From assembly GCF_000705555.1 (NCBI RefSeq), contig NZ_JMQN01000007.1, positions 29,367 through 93,366 of the forward strand: a DNA stretch of 64,000 nt, read 5' to 3'. Shown here in pieces: positions 41,610-50,502 of this stretch (position 1 is its first letter; each line of letters begins with the position of its first letter). The position numbers and the translations under genes were made by a program. The DNA is from Marinobacterium lacunae (GTDB lineage: Bacteria > Pseudomonadota > Gammaproteobacteria > Pseudomonadales > Balneatricaceae). Below the pieces are notes generated by a model, which saw only the letters and a program-made list of their open reading frames with translations, was not told the DNA's origin and ran no database searches.

Positions 41610-42029
41610 ATGTCTGGTTCTGAACGTCTTGTTTTGCCAGAGGTAGCGGTGGCTTTTATGAACGCCGACCATGCACAGGCGGTCGAGGTGATCGAGCAGC
41701 TCAGCGCGCTGGCCAGCCCTCAGGGGAGCCTGGCTGACAGTAGTCGACAGGCGATTAAGGATCTGCTTGAGGAGCTCTTCGTGCACAGTCGTGATCACTT
41801 CGCTCACGAGGAGCGCGAGATGCAGAGGTCAGGCTTTCCCGCTTATCCGGTACACAGGGGCGAGCATGAACGTGTGCTGGTCGAGATGGACCAGGCCTGC
41901 CGGATTTGGCACTCAAAGGGGGATCTAGAGGGGTTGAGGGCGTATATCGCCTCGCTGTCGGATTGGCTGGTCAGCCATGTATCAACAATGGACAGGGTGA
42001 CGGCTGAGTTTGTCAGCCGCCACCGCTAG
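41610..42029 (+). CDS. Bacteriohemerythrin
   Basis: A 139-residue O2-binding diiron protein. The full ligand set of bacteriohemerythrins is visible: His in NADHAQAV, His and Glu in HSRDHFAHEEREM, two His in HRGEHERV, and His plus Asp in LVSHVSTMDRV. Roles in the family include O2 storage or delivery under low oxygen, which fits the FNR/Anr-type promoter just upstream. GGAG lies five bases before this ATG. It converges on the sensor pseudokinase gene. Confidence 0.92.
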   Translation: MSGSERLVLPEVAVAFMNADHAQAVEVIEQLSALASPQGSLADSSRQAIKDLLEELFVHSRDHFAHEEREMQRSGFPAYPVHRGEHERVLVEMDQACRIWHSKGDLEGLRAYIASLSDWLVSHVSTMDRVTAEFVSRHR

Positions 42030-42037
42030 TGTCGGAT

Positions 42038-43456
42038 TCAGACCAGATCGAGCTGAATATGGAAGGTGGTGCCGACGGCCGGGTCTGAGGTGACCGCCAT
42101 ATGGCCCTGATGCTGCTCGGTAATGACAAAGTGCGCGAAGGAGAGGCGTTTGTTAGCGCCCTCGGCAACCTTGTCGATATTGCCCTCCTGCATATAGGGC
42201 TCGAACAGATACATCTGCTCTTCGCTGGTCAGGCCCACTCCATTGTGCTGAATGCGCACGGACAGTGCGTCATAGCATTTTGCAACATATAGCTTGATGG
42301 TGGGGGTGTATCCCGCCTCGTGCTTTTCGGTCAGGGATTTGTATGCGTGCCGGAACAGGCTCAGGAATACCTGCTGAAGTTCAGTGACGTAGCAAGGGAT
42401 CAGCGGCAGGTCAGGCTCGAAATGCGGCTCGATCCGAATGTCGCTGAACGGGAAAGTATCCGGCAGAGACAGCACCTCGCGGGACTGCTCGAGCGAGTGC
42501 TCCAGAATGTCGACCACATTGGCCTGCTGGGGCTTGTCAGTGCGTCCGCGCGCGAACTGCAGCAGGTTGCGGATGATCGATTCCACCTTCTGCCCACTCT
42601 TTGACGCATTGCTCAGCAGTTGCTGAAGCTTCTCGCCTTCCGGGCTCTGTTGAGTGCCCGCCGGCAGCAGTTTGCCCGACTCCAGAATGCCCTGGAAGCT
42701 TCGCAGGTCGAACAGTATGGCCTGAAGCGGCGTATTGATGTCACTGGCCATGGCCGTCGCCAGCTCACCCATGGAAGAGAGCTTGTCGTGATGGATCAGC
42801 ATGTTCTCGGCGGTAACGCGTTTGGTGACGTCATCAACCAGAATCACTACGCCGGGCTCATCGTAGTCCTGAAGCGGATAAACGGTGATATCAAAATGGT
42901 AACTACCGGGCTGGCTATGGCGAAGTGTGATTGTTTCGCCCTTGTCCAGAGCCTGTTCGATATGGCGCGGTGAAATGGTGATATCGGAATAGATAGACCA
43001 AAGGTTCTTGCCGATCGCGTCAGCAGCTTTGATGCCTGATATCTCCTCAGCGCGCAGGTTCCAGTGGGTAATCGTGCCTTCTCGATCAAGACCGACCAGC
43101 ACCAGCGGCATAGAGCGGAGAATATTCTGAATGTAAGCCTCGGAAGCCTTCAGCATGCGTGTGGTCACTACGTGCTCGGCCACTTCATGCTCCAGCTTGG
43201 CAGTGCGTTCGCGTACCCGCTGTTCTAGGTTGGCGCGGATCTCCTCAAGCGCACGGTTATAACGGCGTGCTCGCTGCCAGGTTATGAAAAGGACGATCAC
43301 CACCAGCGTCAGCAGAATGATCAGTACGCCGCTCGAGAAGTTGGCAACCCACTGCCACTTGGTGCGGCCCTCTTCGTCTTTGAATACGTCGAGCAGTCCG
43401 GCGTAGAGCAGCGGGCTTTGGATAAACAGTAAAAGAGGTAACAGAAATCGTGTCAT
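42038..43456 (-). CDS. Membrane PAS sensor-kinase homologue without phosphoacceptor histidine
   Basis: A 472-residue protein with an N-terminal signal-like segment (MTRFLLPLLLFIQSPLLYAG), a membrane helix (VLIILLTLVVIVLFITW), a coiled linker, a PAS domain (about residues 100-205) and a kinase-like C-terminus. The dimerisation motif, normally GELATGIAHEINNPL, reads GELATAMASDINTPL, so the phosphoacceptor His is Ser (residue 238). The N-box Asn is replaced (LFRHAYKSL), the G1 box DNGxG reads HNGVG, and the G2 glycines are missing. Autophosphorylation is therefore unlikely. It is divergent from the hydrogenase cluster. The ATG was preferred over an upstream TTG. Confidence 0.88.
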   Translation of the reverse strand: MTRFLLPLLLFIQSPLLYAGLLDVFKDEEGRTKWQWVANFSSGVLIILLTLVVIVLFITWQRARRYNRALEEIRANLEQRVRERTAKLEHEVAEHVVTTRMLKASEAYIQNILRSMPLVLVGLDREGTITHWNLRAEEISGIKAADAIGKNLWSIYSDITISPRHIEQALDKGETITLRHSQPGSYHFDITVYPLQDYDEPGVVILVDDVTKRVTAENMLIHHDKLSSMGELATAMASDINTPLQAILFDLRSFQGILESGKLLPAGTQQSPEGEKLQQLLSNASKSGQKVESIIRNLLQFARGRTDKPQQANVVDILEHSLEQSREVLSLPDTFPFSDIRIEPHFEPDLPLIPCYVTELQQVFLSLFRHAYKSLTEKHEAGYTPTIKLYVAKCYDALSVRIQHNGVGLTSEEQMYLFEPYMQEGNIDKVAEGANKRLSFAHFVITEQHQGHMAVTSDPAVGTTFHIQLDLV

Positions 43457-43625
43457 GTTGTGGGCGTCGGTGTCGGGTGAAGATGAACACGCCAATGCGT
43501 AACCGGATGATGTTCCGGCGATTATAGCGGATTGCTCGCTGAGTCGGGACCAGTAATTGATTCTCGGTCATATTCAGAGCTTTTGCACTGAGTGTAAATA
43601 TATATTCCAAATCATAGCCATAATG

Positions 43626-43646
43626 GAAAGATAGCTTTCATCTTTC
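43626..43646. promoter_or_regulatory. Candidate enhancer site for HupR/HoxA
   Basis: GAAAGAT-N7-ATCTTTC, a perfect seven-base inverted repeat about 70-90 bases upstream of the -24 element. Binding by HupR is inferred from location only. Confidence 0.4.
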
Positions 43647-43714
43647 GGTGGTGCTTTACCTGTAACCCCTCCTGTAACACCCGCAATAGTGCCGGATGGC
43701 GCGCCCGCTATAGC

Positions 43715-43730
43715 TGGCATGCTCCTTGTA
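43715..43730 (+). promoter_or_regulatory. Probable sigma-54 promoter of the hup/hyp operon
   Basis: TGGCATGCTCCTTGTA fits TGGCAYG-N4-TTGCA except that the -12 dinucleotide is GT rather than GC; spacing is exact. It precedes hupD by about 75 bases, and the operon encodes its own sigma-54 activator. The -12 deviation lowers confidence. Confidence 0.5.
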
Positions 43731-43803
43731 AATGCAGGTTATCAAAGTGGCGGGCTTCCCTGTGAAAACGGCGGGTAGGCCTCAGGCAGGAATGGGGATA
43801 TCG

Positions 43804-44439
43804 ATGGCTGACAACATTCTGATTCTGGGTATTGGCAATCTGCTCTGGGCCGACGAGGGGTTTGGCGTACGCTGTGTCGAGCTATTGCACGAGCGTTACC
43901 GGTTTCCCGAGCAGGTCACACTGCTCGATGGCGGAACTCAGGGCATCTATCTGATTCAGCATGTGCAGCAGGCCGATGTGCTGATCGTATTCGATGCGAT
44001 CGATTATGGCCTTAAGCCCGGCACCTTGAAGATCGTGCGTGACGATGAAGTGCCTAAATTCATGGGCGCCAAGCGGATGAGCCTGCACCAGACAGGTTTT
44101 CAGGAGGTACTGGCGATGGCCGAGTTTACCGGCCGCTACCCCCGCGAATTACTGTTGATCGGTGTGCAGCCGGAGCTGCTGGAGGATTTCGGCGGCAGTT
44201 TGACGGCCATCGTACGTCAGCAGCTTGATCCGGCGCTGGAGGTAGCGCTTGACCATCTACGCCATTGGGGTGTCGTGCCCGAGCCCGTCTCATCGCCCCT
44301 TCACCCCAAGGATGAACTCTCACCCCGGCAGGTCACGATGCTGCACTATGAAAGTGGCAGGCCTGATGCCGATACCGCGTTTCGTCACGGTGACATCCGT
44401 TTTATAAATGTGGCGGAGATCGACGGAGAGGGGCGCTGA
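43804..44439 (+). CDS. hupD: Hydrogenase maturation endopeptidase HupD
   Basis: A 211-residue protease that removes the C-terminal tail of the hydrogenase large subunit after nickel insertion. It starts with ILGIGNLLWADEGFGVR, whose Glu is the first nickel ligand of this family; DAIDYG supplies the Asp and SLHQTGFQEVL the His. It closely resembles HyaD/HupD of group 1 membrane-bound uptake hydrogenases. The chosen ATG lies immediately before the first beta strand; an ATG 12 bases upstream is an alternative. It is the first gene of the cluster, although hupSLC would normally precede it. Confidence 0.93.
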   Translation: MADNILILGIGNLLWADEGFGVRCVELLHERYRFPEQVTLLDGGTQGIYLIQHVQQADVLIVFDAIDYGLKPGTLKIVRDDEVPKFMGAKRMSLHQTGFQEVLAMAEFTGRYPRELLLIGVQPELLEDFGGSLTAIVRQQLDPALEVALDHLRHWGVVPEPVSSPLHPKDELSPRQVTMLHYESGRPDADTAFRHGDIRFINVAEIDGEGR

Positions 44440-44769
44440 ATGTGTATCGGTATACCGATGCAGGTCGTGGAGTTGGCTGAAGGGCGTGCTTTGTGCCGAG
44501 AGGGTGAGCAACTTGATTGGATCGATACGCGGCTGATCGATCCACCAGATGCGGGGGAGTGGCTGCTGGTGTTTGCAGGCGCTGCGCGCGAACGGATCAG
44601 TAGCGAGCGCGCAGGCCACATAAACAACGCACTGGCGGCACTCAAGGCAAGTGCCCGCGGTGATCGGGCGGGTATCGACGAGCTGTTTGCGGATTTAGTC
44701 GGTCGCGAACCACAACTGCCCCCACATCTGCAGCCCCACTCGAATAGCGGACAACAAAAGGATAACTGA
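44440..44769 (+). CDS. hupF: HypC-family chaperone HupF
   Basis: A 109-residue HypC paralogue with the invariant N-terminal Cys in MCIGIPMQVVEL. In Rhizobium HupF assists maturation of the large subunit when hydrogenase is made in the presence of oxygen. The C-terminal extension beyond the HypC core is typical of HupF. It follows hupD without a gap (TGAATG) and is distinct from the shorter true HypC later in the operon. Confidence 0.92.
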   Translation: MCIGIPMQVVELAEGRALCREGEQLDWIDTRLIDPPDAGEWLLVFAGAARERISSERAGHINNALAALKASARGDRAGIDELFADLVGREPQLPPHLQPHSNSGQQKDN

Positions 44770-44770
44770 T

Positions 44771-45202
44771 ATGAATCACCCGCTTATTGATCAGCTTGAA
44801 CAGCGCTATGGGTTTCCCCGGCTTGATATGGATTCGGTCGATCGCTTTATCGCGGCGCAACCGTTCAGTGTTCTGTTTTTTGCCGGGAACCCGAGCCGCT
44901 TTCCTGAGAGTCTGGATGTTGCGGTGATTCTGCCGGAGCTGATCAAGGTGTTTCCGCAACTGACGGCGGCGGTGATCGCGGCCGATAGCGAGCAGGCGTT
45001 GCAGGGGCGATACGGTTTCAATGCCTGGCCGACGCTGGTGTTTCTGAAAGAGGGGCGATATCTCGGTGCGCTGTCCCGGGTACATAACTGGGATGAGTAT
45101 AGGGGCGAGATAGAGCGAATTCTTGAAAAGGCGCCGCAACGGAATCCGGGAATCGGGATTCCCGTGGTTTCGGGTGACGCTTCTAAAGCTTGCGGACACT
45201 GA
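44771..45202 (+). CDS. hupG: HupG/HyaE-type hydrogenase accessory protein
   Basis: A 143-residue thioredoxin-fold protein without the CxxC pair, like HyaE/HupG. Segments FLFAGNPSRFPESLDVAVILPEL-like FFAGNPSRFPESLDVAV and RYGFNAWPTLVFLKEGRYLG match the family. HyaE-type proteins bind the twin-arginine signal of the small subunit during assembly. Its presence supports a group 1 membrane-bound hydrogenase as client. Confidence 0.9.
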   Translation: MNHPLIDQLEQRYGFPRLDMDSVDRFIAAQPFSVLFFAGNPSRFPESLDVAVILPELIKVFPQLTAAVIAADSEQALQGRYGFNAWPTLVFLKEGRYLGALSRVHNWDEYRGEIERILEKAPQRNPGIGIPVVSGDASKACGH

Positions 45203-45211
45203 GGTGAGTAT

Positions 45212-46075
45212 ATGAAATCGGATATTCCACTGTTTGATCTCACGCCTGCGATTGGGCCCGGTTCGCGCTCAGAGGAGGATACGCTGAGCTATATGCCGAT
45301 GCCGAAAGAGATGCATACATTTGAGTTGCCGCGCCTGCCAGAATCGGACGAAATTGCAGACGCCCCTGAAGTACTGGCGCTGCTGGGGCAGGTACAGGAT
45401 GCGCTCGATGAGTATCGCCCGGGTATGCCGAGCCGCATGCTGCCGCTTGATCCGGTGGGTGAGCGCGGCTGTGCATTGCTGTATCAGGTGTTGGGCGAAG
45501 GGGAGGTGGCGCTTCAGATTGGCGGCGATATCCGGGTGCGTGCCCAGGAGACCGTGCTTGCCGGCCTTTGGTGGATACAGCAGGTTGGTGCCGATGGGCA
45601 TGTCGCCAGGCAGTGGTTGGAAGTCGCAGACCTGCCGGAACTGGTGCGGCGAAAGGCCTTCGCAGATAGCGCTGTACCGGAGGTCATCGAGTCCGATCTG
45701 CCCTCTGATATCGTCAATGCCGCGCCTGTGCTGGTAGAGCTTTTCGATGTGGCCAGAGCTCACCGGACAACACCGCTGGAGCCAGCGCACGTCATCAACC
45801 TGTCGTTGCTGCCGTTTACCCCGCAAGACCACGCTTTTCTGACCGAGCAGCTGGGGCGGGGGATCGTGACGATTCTCTCCCGGGGCTATGGCAACTGTCG
45901 CATCGGCTCCACCGCTGTGCCGGCGGTCTGGCGTGTGCAGTACTTCAACAGTACCGACCAGCTGATTCTGGATACGCTGGAGGTGACCGATGTGCCGCAG
46001 GTCGCTTGCGCCGCCAGAGAGGATCTGGAGGATTCAGCCGAGCGCCTGCGCGAGATGCGCGAGGTGCTGGCATGA
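45212..46075 (+). CDS. hupH: HupH/HyaF-type hydrogenase accessory protein
   Basis: A 287-residue cytoplasmic protein of the HupH/HyaF family. It carries the family start (GPGSRSEEDTLSYMPMPKEM), the middle LLYQVLGEGEVALQI and the C-terminal LSRGYGNCRIGSTAVPAVWRVQYFNS block. The family is needed for small-subunit processing or assembly. It overlaps hupI by four bases. Confidence 0.93.
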   Translation: MKSDIPLFDLTPAIGPGSRSEEDTLSYMPMPKEMHTFELPRLPESDEIADAPEVLALLGQVQDALDEYRPGMPSRMLPLDPVGERGCALLYQVLGEGEVALQIGGDIRVRAQETVLAGLWWIQQVGADGHVARQWLEVADLPELVRRKAFADSAVPEVIESDLPSDIVNAAPVLVELFDVARAHRTTPLEPAHVINLSLLPFTPQDHAFLTEQLGRGIVTILSRGYGNCRIGSTAVPAVWRVQYFNSTDQLILDTLEVTDVPQVACAAREDLEDSAERLREMREVLA

Positions 46076-46290
46076 GCGAACAGTTTGAAGGCAGCTATCT
46101 GGGCGATAACGGCAGGCTTTCGGCAGAGGCGCGGCTGGAATGCAAGATCTGCTGGTACCAATACGACCCCGCGCAGGGCGATGACGTGTGGCAGATACCG
46201 CCGGGTACGCCCTTTAGTGCGTTGCCCGAACACTGGCGATGCCCGCAGTGCGATGGTGAACGGGATCAGTTCATGGTGGTGGAAGACTAA
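46072..46290 (+). CDS. hupI: Rubredoxin HupI
   Basis: A 72-residue rubredoxin with the two iron-binding pairs CKIC and CPQC and the usual WYQYDPAQGD and PPGTPFSALPEHWRCP segments. Rubredoxins in hup clusters protect or assist assembly of the small-subunit iron-sulphur clusters in air. The start overlaps the hupH stop (ATGA), and its own stop overlaps the next ATG (TAATG). Confidence 0.94.
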   Translation: MSEQFEGSYLGDNGRLSAEARLECKICWYQYDPAQGDDVWQIPPGTPFSALPEHWRCPQCDGERDQFMVVED

Positions 46291-46754
46291 TGTCAGCACT
46301 GAGCCAGCTGCTGCAACAATACTATAGCGAGGCGGACGAACGGATGAGTGATCTGCCGTTCTACAACGCCTTGCTAAGCGTCGAGATGGCCGCGTGGCAC
46401 TGCCTTGATGCGGATCTGGAAGCGGGCGTATTGATCACGCCCTGGTGTCTGAACCTGCTCTGGCGGCCTGCTGACCCCGATTCGCTGCCGGAGAAAGGCA
46501 GCGAATGTGTACTGACGCTGGCATCCGGTGAGTACTCCGGTGTGGTGGCAGAGGCCGAGGGACTTGGACGTTTTGCCAGTGCCTCACTACTCAGTGATAC
46601 CAGTAGCCTCGCCTCTCAGGAGCAGGCGCGACTGCTTGCCCATGAGATCGCCGACCTGCTGTTTCTGCCGTCACTGTCGGCGGCCAGTGAGGAAGTGCCA
46701 GAGAACCCGGCCCGCCGGGCCATGTTTCGCCGCATGATGGGGGCCGGGCAATGA
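46290..46754 (+). CDS. hupJ: HupJ-type hydrogenase accessory protein
   Basis: A 154-residue protein in the hupJ position. It shows the family segments FYNALLSVEMAAWHCLDADLEAGVLITPWCLNLLW and VLTLASGEYSGVVAE, and a C-terminal PENPARRAMFRRMMG. HupJ is required for uptake hydrogenase maturation in rhizobia; the biochemical role is unsettled. It overlaps hupK by four bases. Confidence 0.88.
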   Translation: MSALSQLLQQYYSEADERMSDLPFYNALLSVEMAAWHCLDADLEAGVLITPWCLNLLWRPADPDSLPEKGSECVLTLASGEYSGVVAEAEGLGRFASASLLSDTSSLASQEQARLLAHEIADLLFLPSLSAASEEVPENPARRAMFRRMMGAGQ

Positions 46755-47803
46755 ATGCGCTCGCAGGCGGTCAGTTGCAGATTGACGTGAGGCATGACGG
46801 CGAACGGATACGCGGTGTGAATCTAAGCCTTGAACGCCCTGTCGGTGCGGTATCGCAGTTGATGGCGGGGCGGCCTCCGATGGAAGTGCTTGAGCTGATC
46901 CCGATGCTGTTTTCGATCTGTGCCAACGCACATCGGATTGCAGGGGGCCGCGCACTCGAGCAGGCGCTTAAGCTGATGCCGTCGCCAGATGAGGCGATGC
47001 GCCAAGAGCAGCTGCTGGCTATCGAGCGGTTCCGCGAGAGTCTGTTGCGTCTAGGTCAGGGGTGGCGGTATCCGTTGCAGACACCCAACGCCGAGCGAGA
47101 CGGCGTGCGTTGCACGGCAGCGCTTGCGAAGGTGCTGCAAAATGGCGAGTCGACATTCGATCAGACTGCCTTCAACGCCGCGTTGTTCGAACTCAGGCAT
47201 TGGTGGCAGGCGGCGAGGTGTTCGCCACAGCAGGAGCAACAGTGGCTTGATAGCCGGTTTGAGCGCTGGCGATCGACTGAGTTGGGCGATGCGGTACCGG
47301 TATTGGAGCCTTGCCTGACGTCATCGCTGATCGCGGCGATGGAGCGCGAGACGGGCGGCGAGTTTTGTTCGGCACCCAAGCTTGACGGTCAGTGCCGTCA
47401 TGCCGGTGTCGCCACAGTCGCCGCCAATGTGCACAACGCGAAGGCTGTTCTCACCGATTCGCTCAAGGCGTTGCTTAGCCAGATGGAGCAGGGGCTTACA
47501 CAACTGGAGAGCCCCGTTCTGGCCGGCACGATACGGCCCTACGCGGGACGGCCGGGCGTTGGGTACGGCTGGGCGCGGTCGGCGCGTGGCTGGTTGCTGC
47601 ATCGGGTCGAGTTGGTCAAAGAGCATGTTGCACGCTGGCAGATACTGGCCCCCACCGACTGGAACTTCCATACTGACGGCATAGTGGCAAAGCGCCTGAC
47701 CGGGGTCAGGGTGGCGCGTGAATCTGCCGAGGCGCTGGTCGGCGATCTGATATTGTCGCTGGACCCCTGTGTCGAATTTGAAGTGAGAGTAAAAGATGCA
47801 TGA
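46751..47803 (+). CDS. hupK: HupK, large-subunit-like maturation protein
   Basis: A 350-residue scaffold-like protein distantly related to the hydrogenase large subunit. RPGVGYGWARSARGWLLHRVEL parallels the EAPRGxLxH region of large subunits, and the C-terminal ILAPTDWNFHTDG parallels the segment before the active-site cysteines, which are missing here. HupK is proposed to help assemble the Fe(CN)2CO unit under oxygen. It overlaps hypA by eight bases. Confidence 0.9.
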   Translation: MNALAGGQLQIDVRHDGERIRGVNLSLERPVGAVSQLMAGRPPMEVLELIPMLFSICANAHRIAGGRALEQALKLMPSPDEAMRQEQLLAIERFRESLLRLGQGWRYPLQTPNAERDGVRCTAALAKVLQNGESTFDQTAFNAALFELRHWWQAARCSPQQEQQWLDSRFERWRSTELGDAVPVLEPCLTSSLIAAMERETGGEFCSAPKLDGQCRHAGVATVAANVHNAKAVLTDSLKALLSQMEQGLTQLESPVLAGTIRPYAGRPGVGYGWARSARGWLLHRVELVKEHVARWQILAPTDWNFHTDGIVAKRLTGVRVARESAEALVGDLILSLDPCVEFEVRVKDA

Positions 47804-48137
47804 GATGTCGATCGCTGAAGGGATTGTTCAGACGCTCGAAGATCAGGCGCGGGTTCAGCACTACAGCCGTGTCAAAACCGTGTGGCTCGAGATTGGGCCT
47901 CTGGCGGCGATCGAGAAGGAGTCGCTGCTGTTCTGCTTCGATGCGGTCACCCGAGACACCCTGGCAGAGAATGCCCGACTGGATATCATCGACCTGCCGG
48001 GCGAAGCCTGGTGTCTGGCCTGTGCATCACGTGTTGCGATCACCCAACGCTATGACAGCTGCAGCGAGTGTGGCAGTTACCAGTTGCAGGTTACGCGCGG
48101 CGATGAGCTAAGAATAAAAGAATTGGAGGTAGAGTAG
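47796..48137 (+). CDS. hypA: Nickel metallochaperone HypA
   Basis: A 113-residue protein that delivers nickel to the large subunit together with HypB. The nickel-binding start [11 protein letters not shown] (His2) and the zinc site CLACASRV...CSECGS are intact. Length equals the family norm. One base separates its stop from hypB. Confidence 0.96.
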   Translation: MHEMSIAEGIVQTLEDQARVQHYSRVKTVWLEIGPLAAIEKESLLFCFDAVTRDTLAENARLDIIDLPGEAWCLACASRVAITQRYDSCSECGSYQLQVTRGDELRIKELEVE

Positions 48138-48138
48138 G

Positions 48139-49020
48139 ATGTGTACGGTTTGCGGCTGTGCCGAGGGCGAGACTTCGATTGAGGGGCATGATCATCGTCA
48201 CCCTCATGAACATGATCATCACCACGACCCTTCACCCCTGATTGCGCAGGGGGACAATCTCCATTATGGCAAAGGGGCTGCGCACGCCCATGCACCGGGG
48301 CTTAGCCAGAGCCGCATGGTGCAAATTGAGCAGGATATTCTGGGCAAGAACGATCGCTACGCAGCCGGAAACCGGGCCCGATTCGAAGCCCTTTCCCTGC
48401 TGGCGCTGAATCTGGTGTCGAGCCCTGGTTCGGGCAAGACGACGCTGCTGACTCGCACCATCGAACTGCTCGGTGACAGACTGCCGCTGGCGGTCATCGA
48501 GGGTGACCAGCAGACCGCCAACGATGCCGATCGTATTCGTGCTACCGGTGCCCAGGCGGTTCAGATCAACACTGGCAAGGGGTGTCACCTCGATGCGCAT
48601 ATGGTCGGCCATGCACTTGAGCGCCTGACGGGGCTCGACGGCGGTGTACTGTTTATCGAAAACGTCGGCAATCTGGTCTGTCCCGCCGCGTTCGATCTTG
48701 GGGAGGCTCACAAGGTGGCGATCCTTTCGGTAACCGAAGGGGAGGATAAGCCGCTCAAGTATCCTGATATGTTCCATGCAGCCGACCTGATGCTGCTGAA
48801 CAAGATTGACCTGCTGCCGCATCTTGATTTCGACGTTGACGCCTGCATCGAGTTTGCCCGCCGCGTAAACCCCTCCATTGAGGTGATTCAGGTCTCGGCA
48901 CGCTCAGGTGAGGGGATGGATGCCTGGATCGAATGGATGGATAACCGCAGGACTGCTCGCATTCGATCACGTATCGATGCACTTAAGCAGCAGGCACAGT
49001 CACTGGAAGCACTGCTCTGA
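48139..49020 (+). CDS. hypB: Nickel-inserting GTPase HypB
   Basis: A 293-residue GTPase. It starts MCTVCGC, the high-affinity nickel motif, followed by a short histidine-rich tract ([14 protein letters not shown]) for nickel storage. The GTPase domain has [33 protein letters not shown] with the second metal site, and LLNKIDLL for guanine recognition. Confidence 0.96.
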   Translation: MCTVCGCAEGETSIEGHDHRHPHEHDHHHDPSPLIAQGDNLHYGKGAAHAHAPGLSQSRMVQIEQDILGKNDRYAAGNRARFEALSLLALNLVSSPGSGKTTLLTRTIELLGDRLPLAVIEGDQQTANDADRIRATGAQAVQINTGKGCHLDAHMVGHALERLTGLDGGVLFIENVGNLVCPAAFDLGEAHKVAILSVTEGEDKPLKYPDMFHAADLMLLNKIDLLPHLDFDVDACIEFARRVNPSIEVIQVSARSGEGMDAWIEWMDNRRTARIRSRIDALKQQAQSLEALL

Positions 49021-49049
49021 TCGGGCGTCGGATGTAAAGGGAGCGGCTG

Positions 49050-50501
49050 ATGTATCAAAACCCGCGGGCAACCGTGCTCTGTGTCGATGATGAGATCCGC
49101 TCGCTAGAGACGCTTGAGCGAACCCTCGATGAAGAGTTCGATGTCCTCACAGCGAGCAGCGCCGAGCAGGCGATGGCCCTCCTCGAGGAGTATCCGGTGC
49201 ATGCTGTGCTCTGCGATCAGCGGATGCCGGACGAAACCGGTGTCGAGTTTTTGGCCCGCGTCAGAGAGCGCTGGCCGCAAACCGCACGCCTGATCCTGTC
49301 CGGCTACACCGATTCCGAAGATATCATCCGCGGCTTGAACGAAGCGGGCATCTTTCAGTATCTGACCAAGCCCTGGCACCCCGACCACCTGTTGCTGACG
49401 CTGCGTAACGCCTGCCAGATGATCGCATTGCAGTCCGAAAACGCGTTGCTGGCAACCGAGATGCGCTTGACCGCCCCGCAGGCCGAGGCGCAGGTGCAGG
49501 CCAAAAAAGATCGGCTGCGTCAGCGGTTCGATTTCAGCGAGATTCTGCGTTCACGCGAGAGTCCGCTCAATGCGTTGTGCGAGCATGTGGCACAGGTTGC
49601 ACCCTACGATATCTCCGTATTGGTGACGGGCCCTTCAGGCAGCGGCAAAGAGCTGTTTGCCCGGGCTTTGCACTACAACAGTCTGCGTGCCGACAAGCCC
49701 TTTGTGGTCGAGAACTGTGGCGCCATGCCGGATGAGCTGCTCGCGTCAGAGCTGTTCGGTCACCGCAAAGGCGCGTTTACCGGTGCAATCAACGATCATA
49801 TCGGGCTGTTTGAACAGGCCGATGGCGGCACGATCTTCCTCGACGAGATCGGCGAAATAACACCGGCTTTTCAGGTCAAACTCCTGCGCGTGCTTCAGGA
49901 GCGCGAAGTACGCCGGGTCGGTGACAGCCAGCGGCGTCCGATCAACGTGCGTGTTATCGCCTCCACCAACCGCCGACTTGAAGAGGAGGTGAGAGCCGGT
50001 CGCTTCCGCGAGGATCTGTATTACCGCCTTGCTGAGGTAACGCTGGAACTGCCGCCGTTGAATCAGCGTGAGGAAGATATACCGGTGCTCGCACGGGCCT
50101 TTCTTGATCGTGCGGTGCAGGCGTTCGACAAGCCGGTGGATGGTTTTAGCGATGAAGCGATGATGTGCATGCAGGCCTACGGCTGGCCCGGCAATGTGCG
50201 CGAGCTGCAAAACGAGATTCGCCGCATGCTGGTGATGGCGCGTGAGCCTTTGCTGGGTGCAGATCTTCTCAATCCGAGAGTGCTGCGCCGTTGCGTGGAT
50301 GGAGAAGCGGCACCCCTGCTTGCTGAGGTGGCTGATCTTAGCGGCACACTCAAGGAGCGGGTCGAACAGCTGGAAAAACAGATACTGAGAGAAACCCTGA
50401 TCCGCCATCGCTGGAACAAGAGCCGTGCGGCACAGGAACTCGGGCTGTCGCGTGTGGGATTACGCGCCAAGATCGAGCGCTACGAGCTGGAGACCCACTG
50501 A
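49050..50501 (+). CDS. hupR: Sigma-54 response regulator HupR/HoxA
   Basis: A 483-residue activator of hydrogenase genes. The receiver domain keeps the phosphorylatable Asp56 ([11 protein letters not shown]) and the lysine in YLTKPWHP. The AAA+ domain has Walker A GPSGSGKE, an intact GAFTGA loop in [14 protein letters not shown], and Walker [10 protein letters not shown]. The C-terminal Fis-type helix-turn-helix is [17 protein letters not shown]. In Rhodobacter and Ralstonia, HupR and HoxA activate in the unphosphorylated state. Position between hypB and hypF matches Rhodobacter capsulatus. Confidence 0.94.
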   Translation: MYQNPRATVLCVDDEIRSLETLERTLDEEFDVLTASSAEQAMALLEEYPVHAVLCDQRMPDETGVEFLARVRERWPQTARLILSGYTDSEDIIRGLNEAGIFQYLTKPWHPDHLLLTLRNACQMIALQSENALLATEMRLTAPQAEAQVQAKKDRLRQRFDFSEILRSRESPLNALCEHVAQVAPYDISVLVTGPSGSGKELFARALHYNSLRADKPFVVENCGAMPDELLASELFGHRKGAFTGAINDHIGLFEQADGGTIFLDEIGEITPAFQVKLLRVLQEREVRRVGDSQRRPINVRVIASTNRRLEEEVRAGRFREDLYYRLAEVTLELPPLNQREEDIPVLARAFLDRAVQAFDKPVDGFSDEAMMCMQAYGWPGNVRELQNEIRRMLVMAREPLLGADLLNPRVLRRCVDGEAAPLLAEVADLSGTLKERVEQLEKQILRETLIRHRWNKSRAAQELGLSRVGLRAKIERYELETH

Positions 50502-50502
50502 A

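Larger units (their letters stand above)
43457..43803. other. Divergent regulatory region of the hydrogenase cluster
   Basis: About 345 bases between the pseudokinase and hupD. It contains an inverted repeat at 43626-43646, a direct repeat CCTGTAACMCC at 43659 and 43671, and a -24/-12-like element at 43715-43730. The in-frame ATG at 43732 precedes the predicted start of transcription, so it is not used. Confidence 0.55.

Noticed and set aside
43550..43570. FNR-like TTGATTCTCGGTCA upstream of the pseudokinase
   Set aside because: Only the left half matches; the right half GGTCA is not ATCAA.
43732..43803. Upstream in-frame ATG for hupD giving 24 extra residues
   Set aside because: It lies before the predicted sigma-54 transcription start, and HyaD/HupD proteins begin close to the ILGIGN strand.
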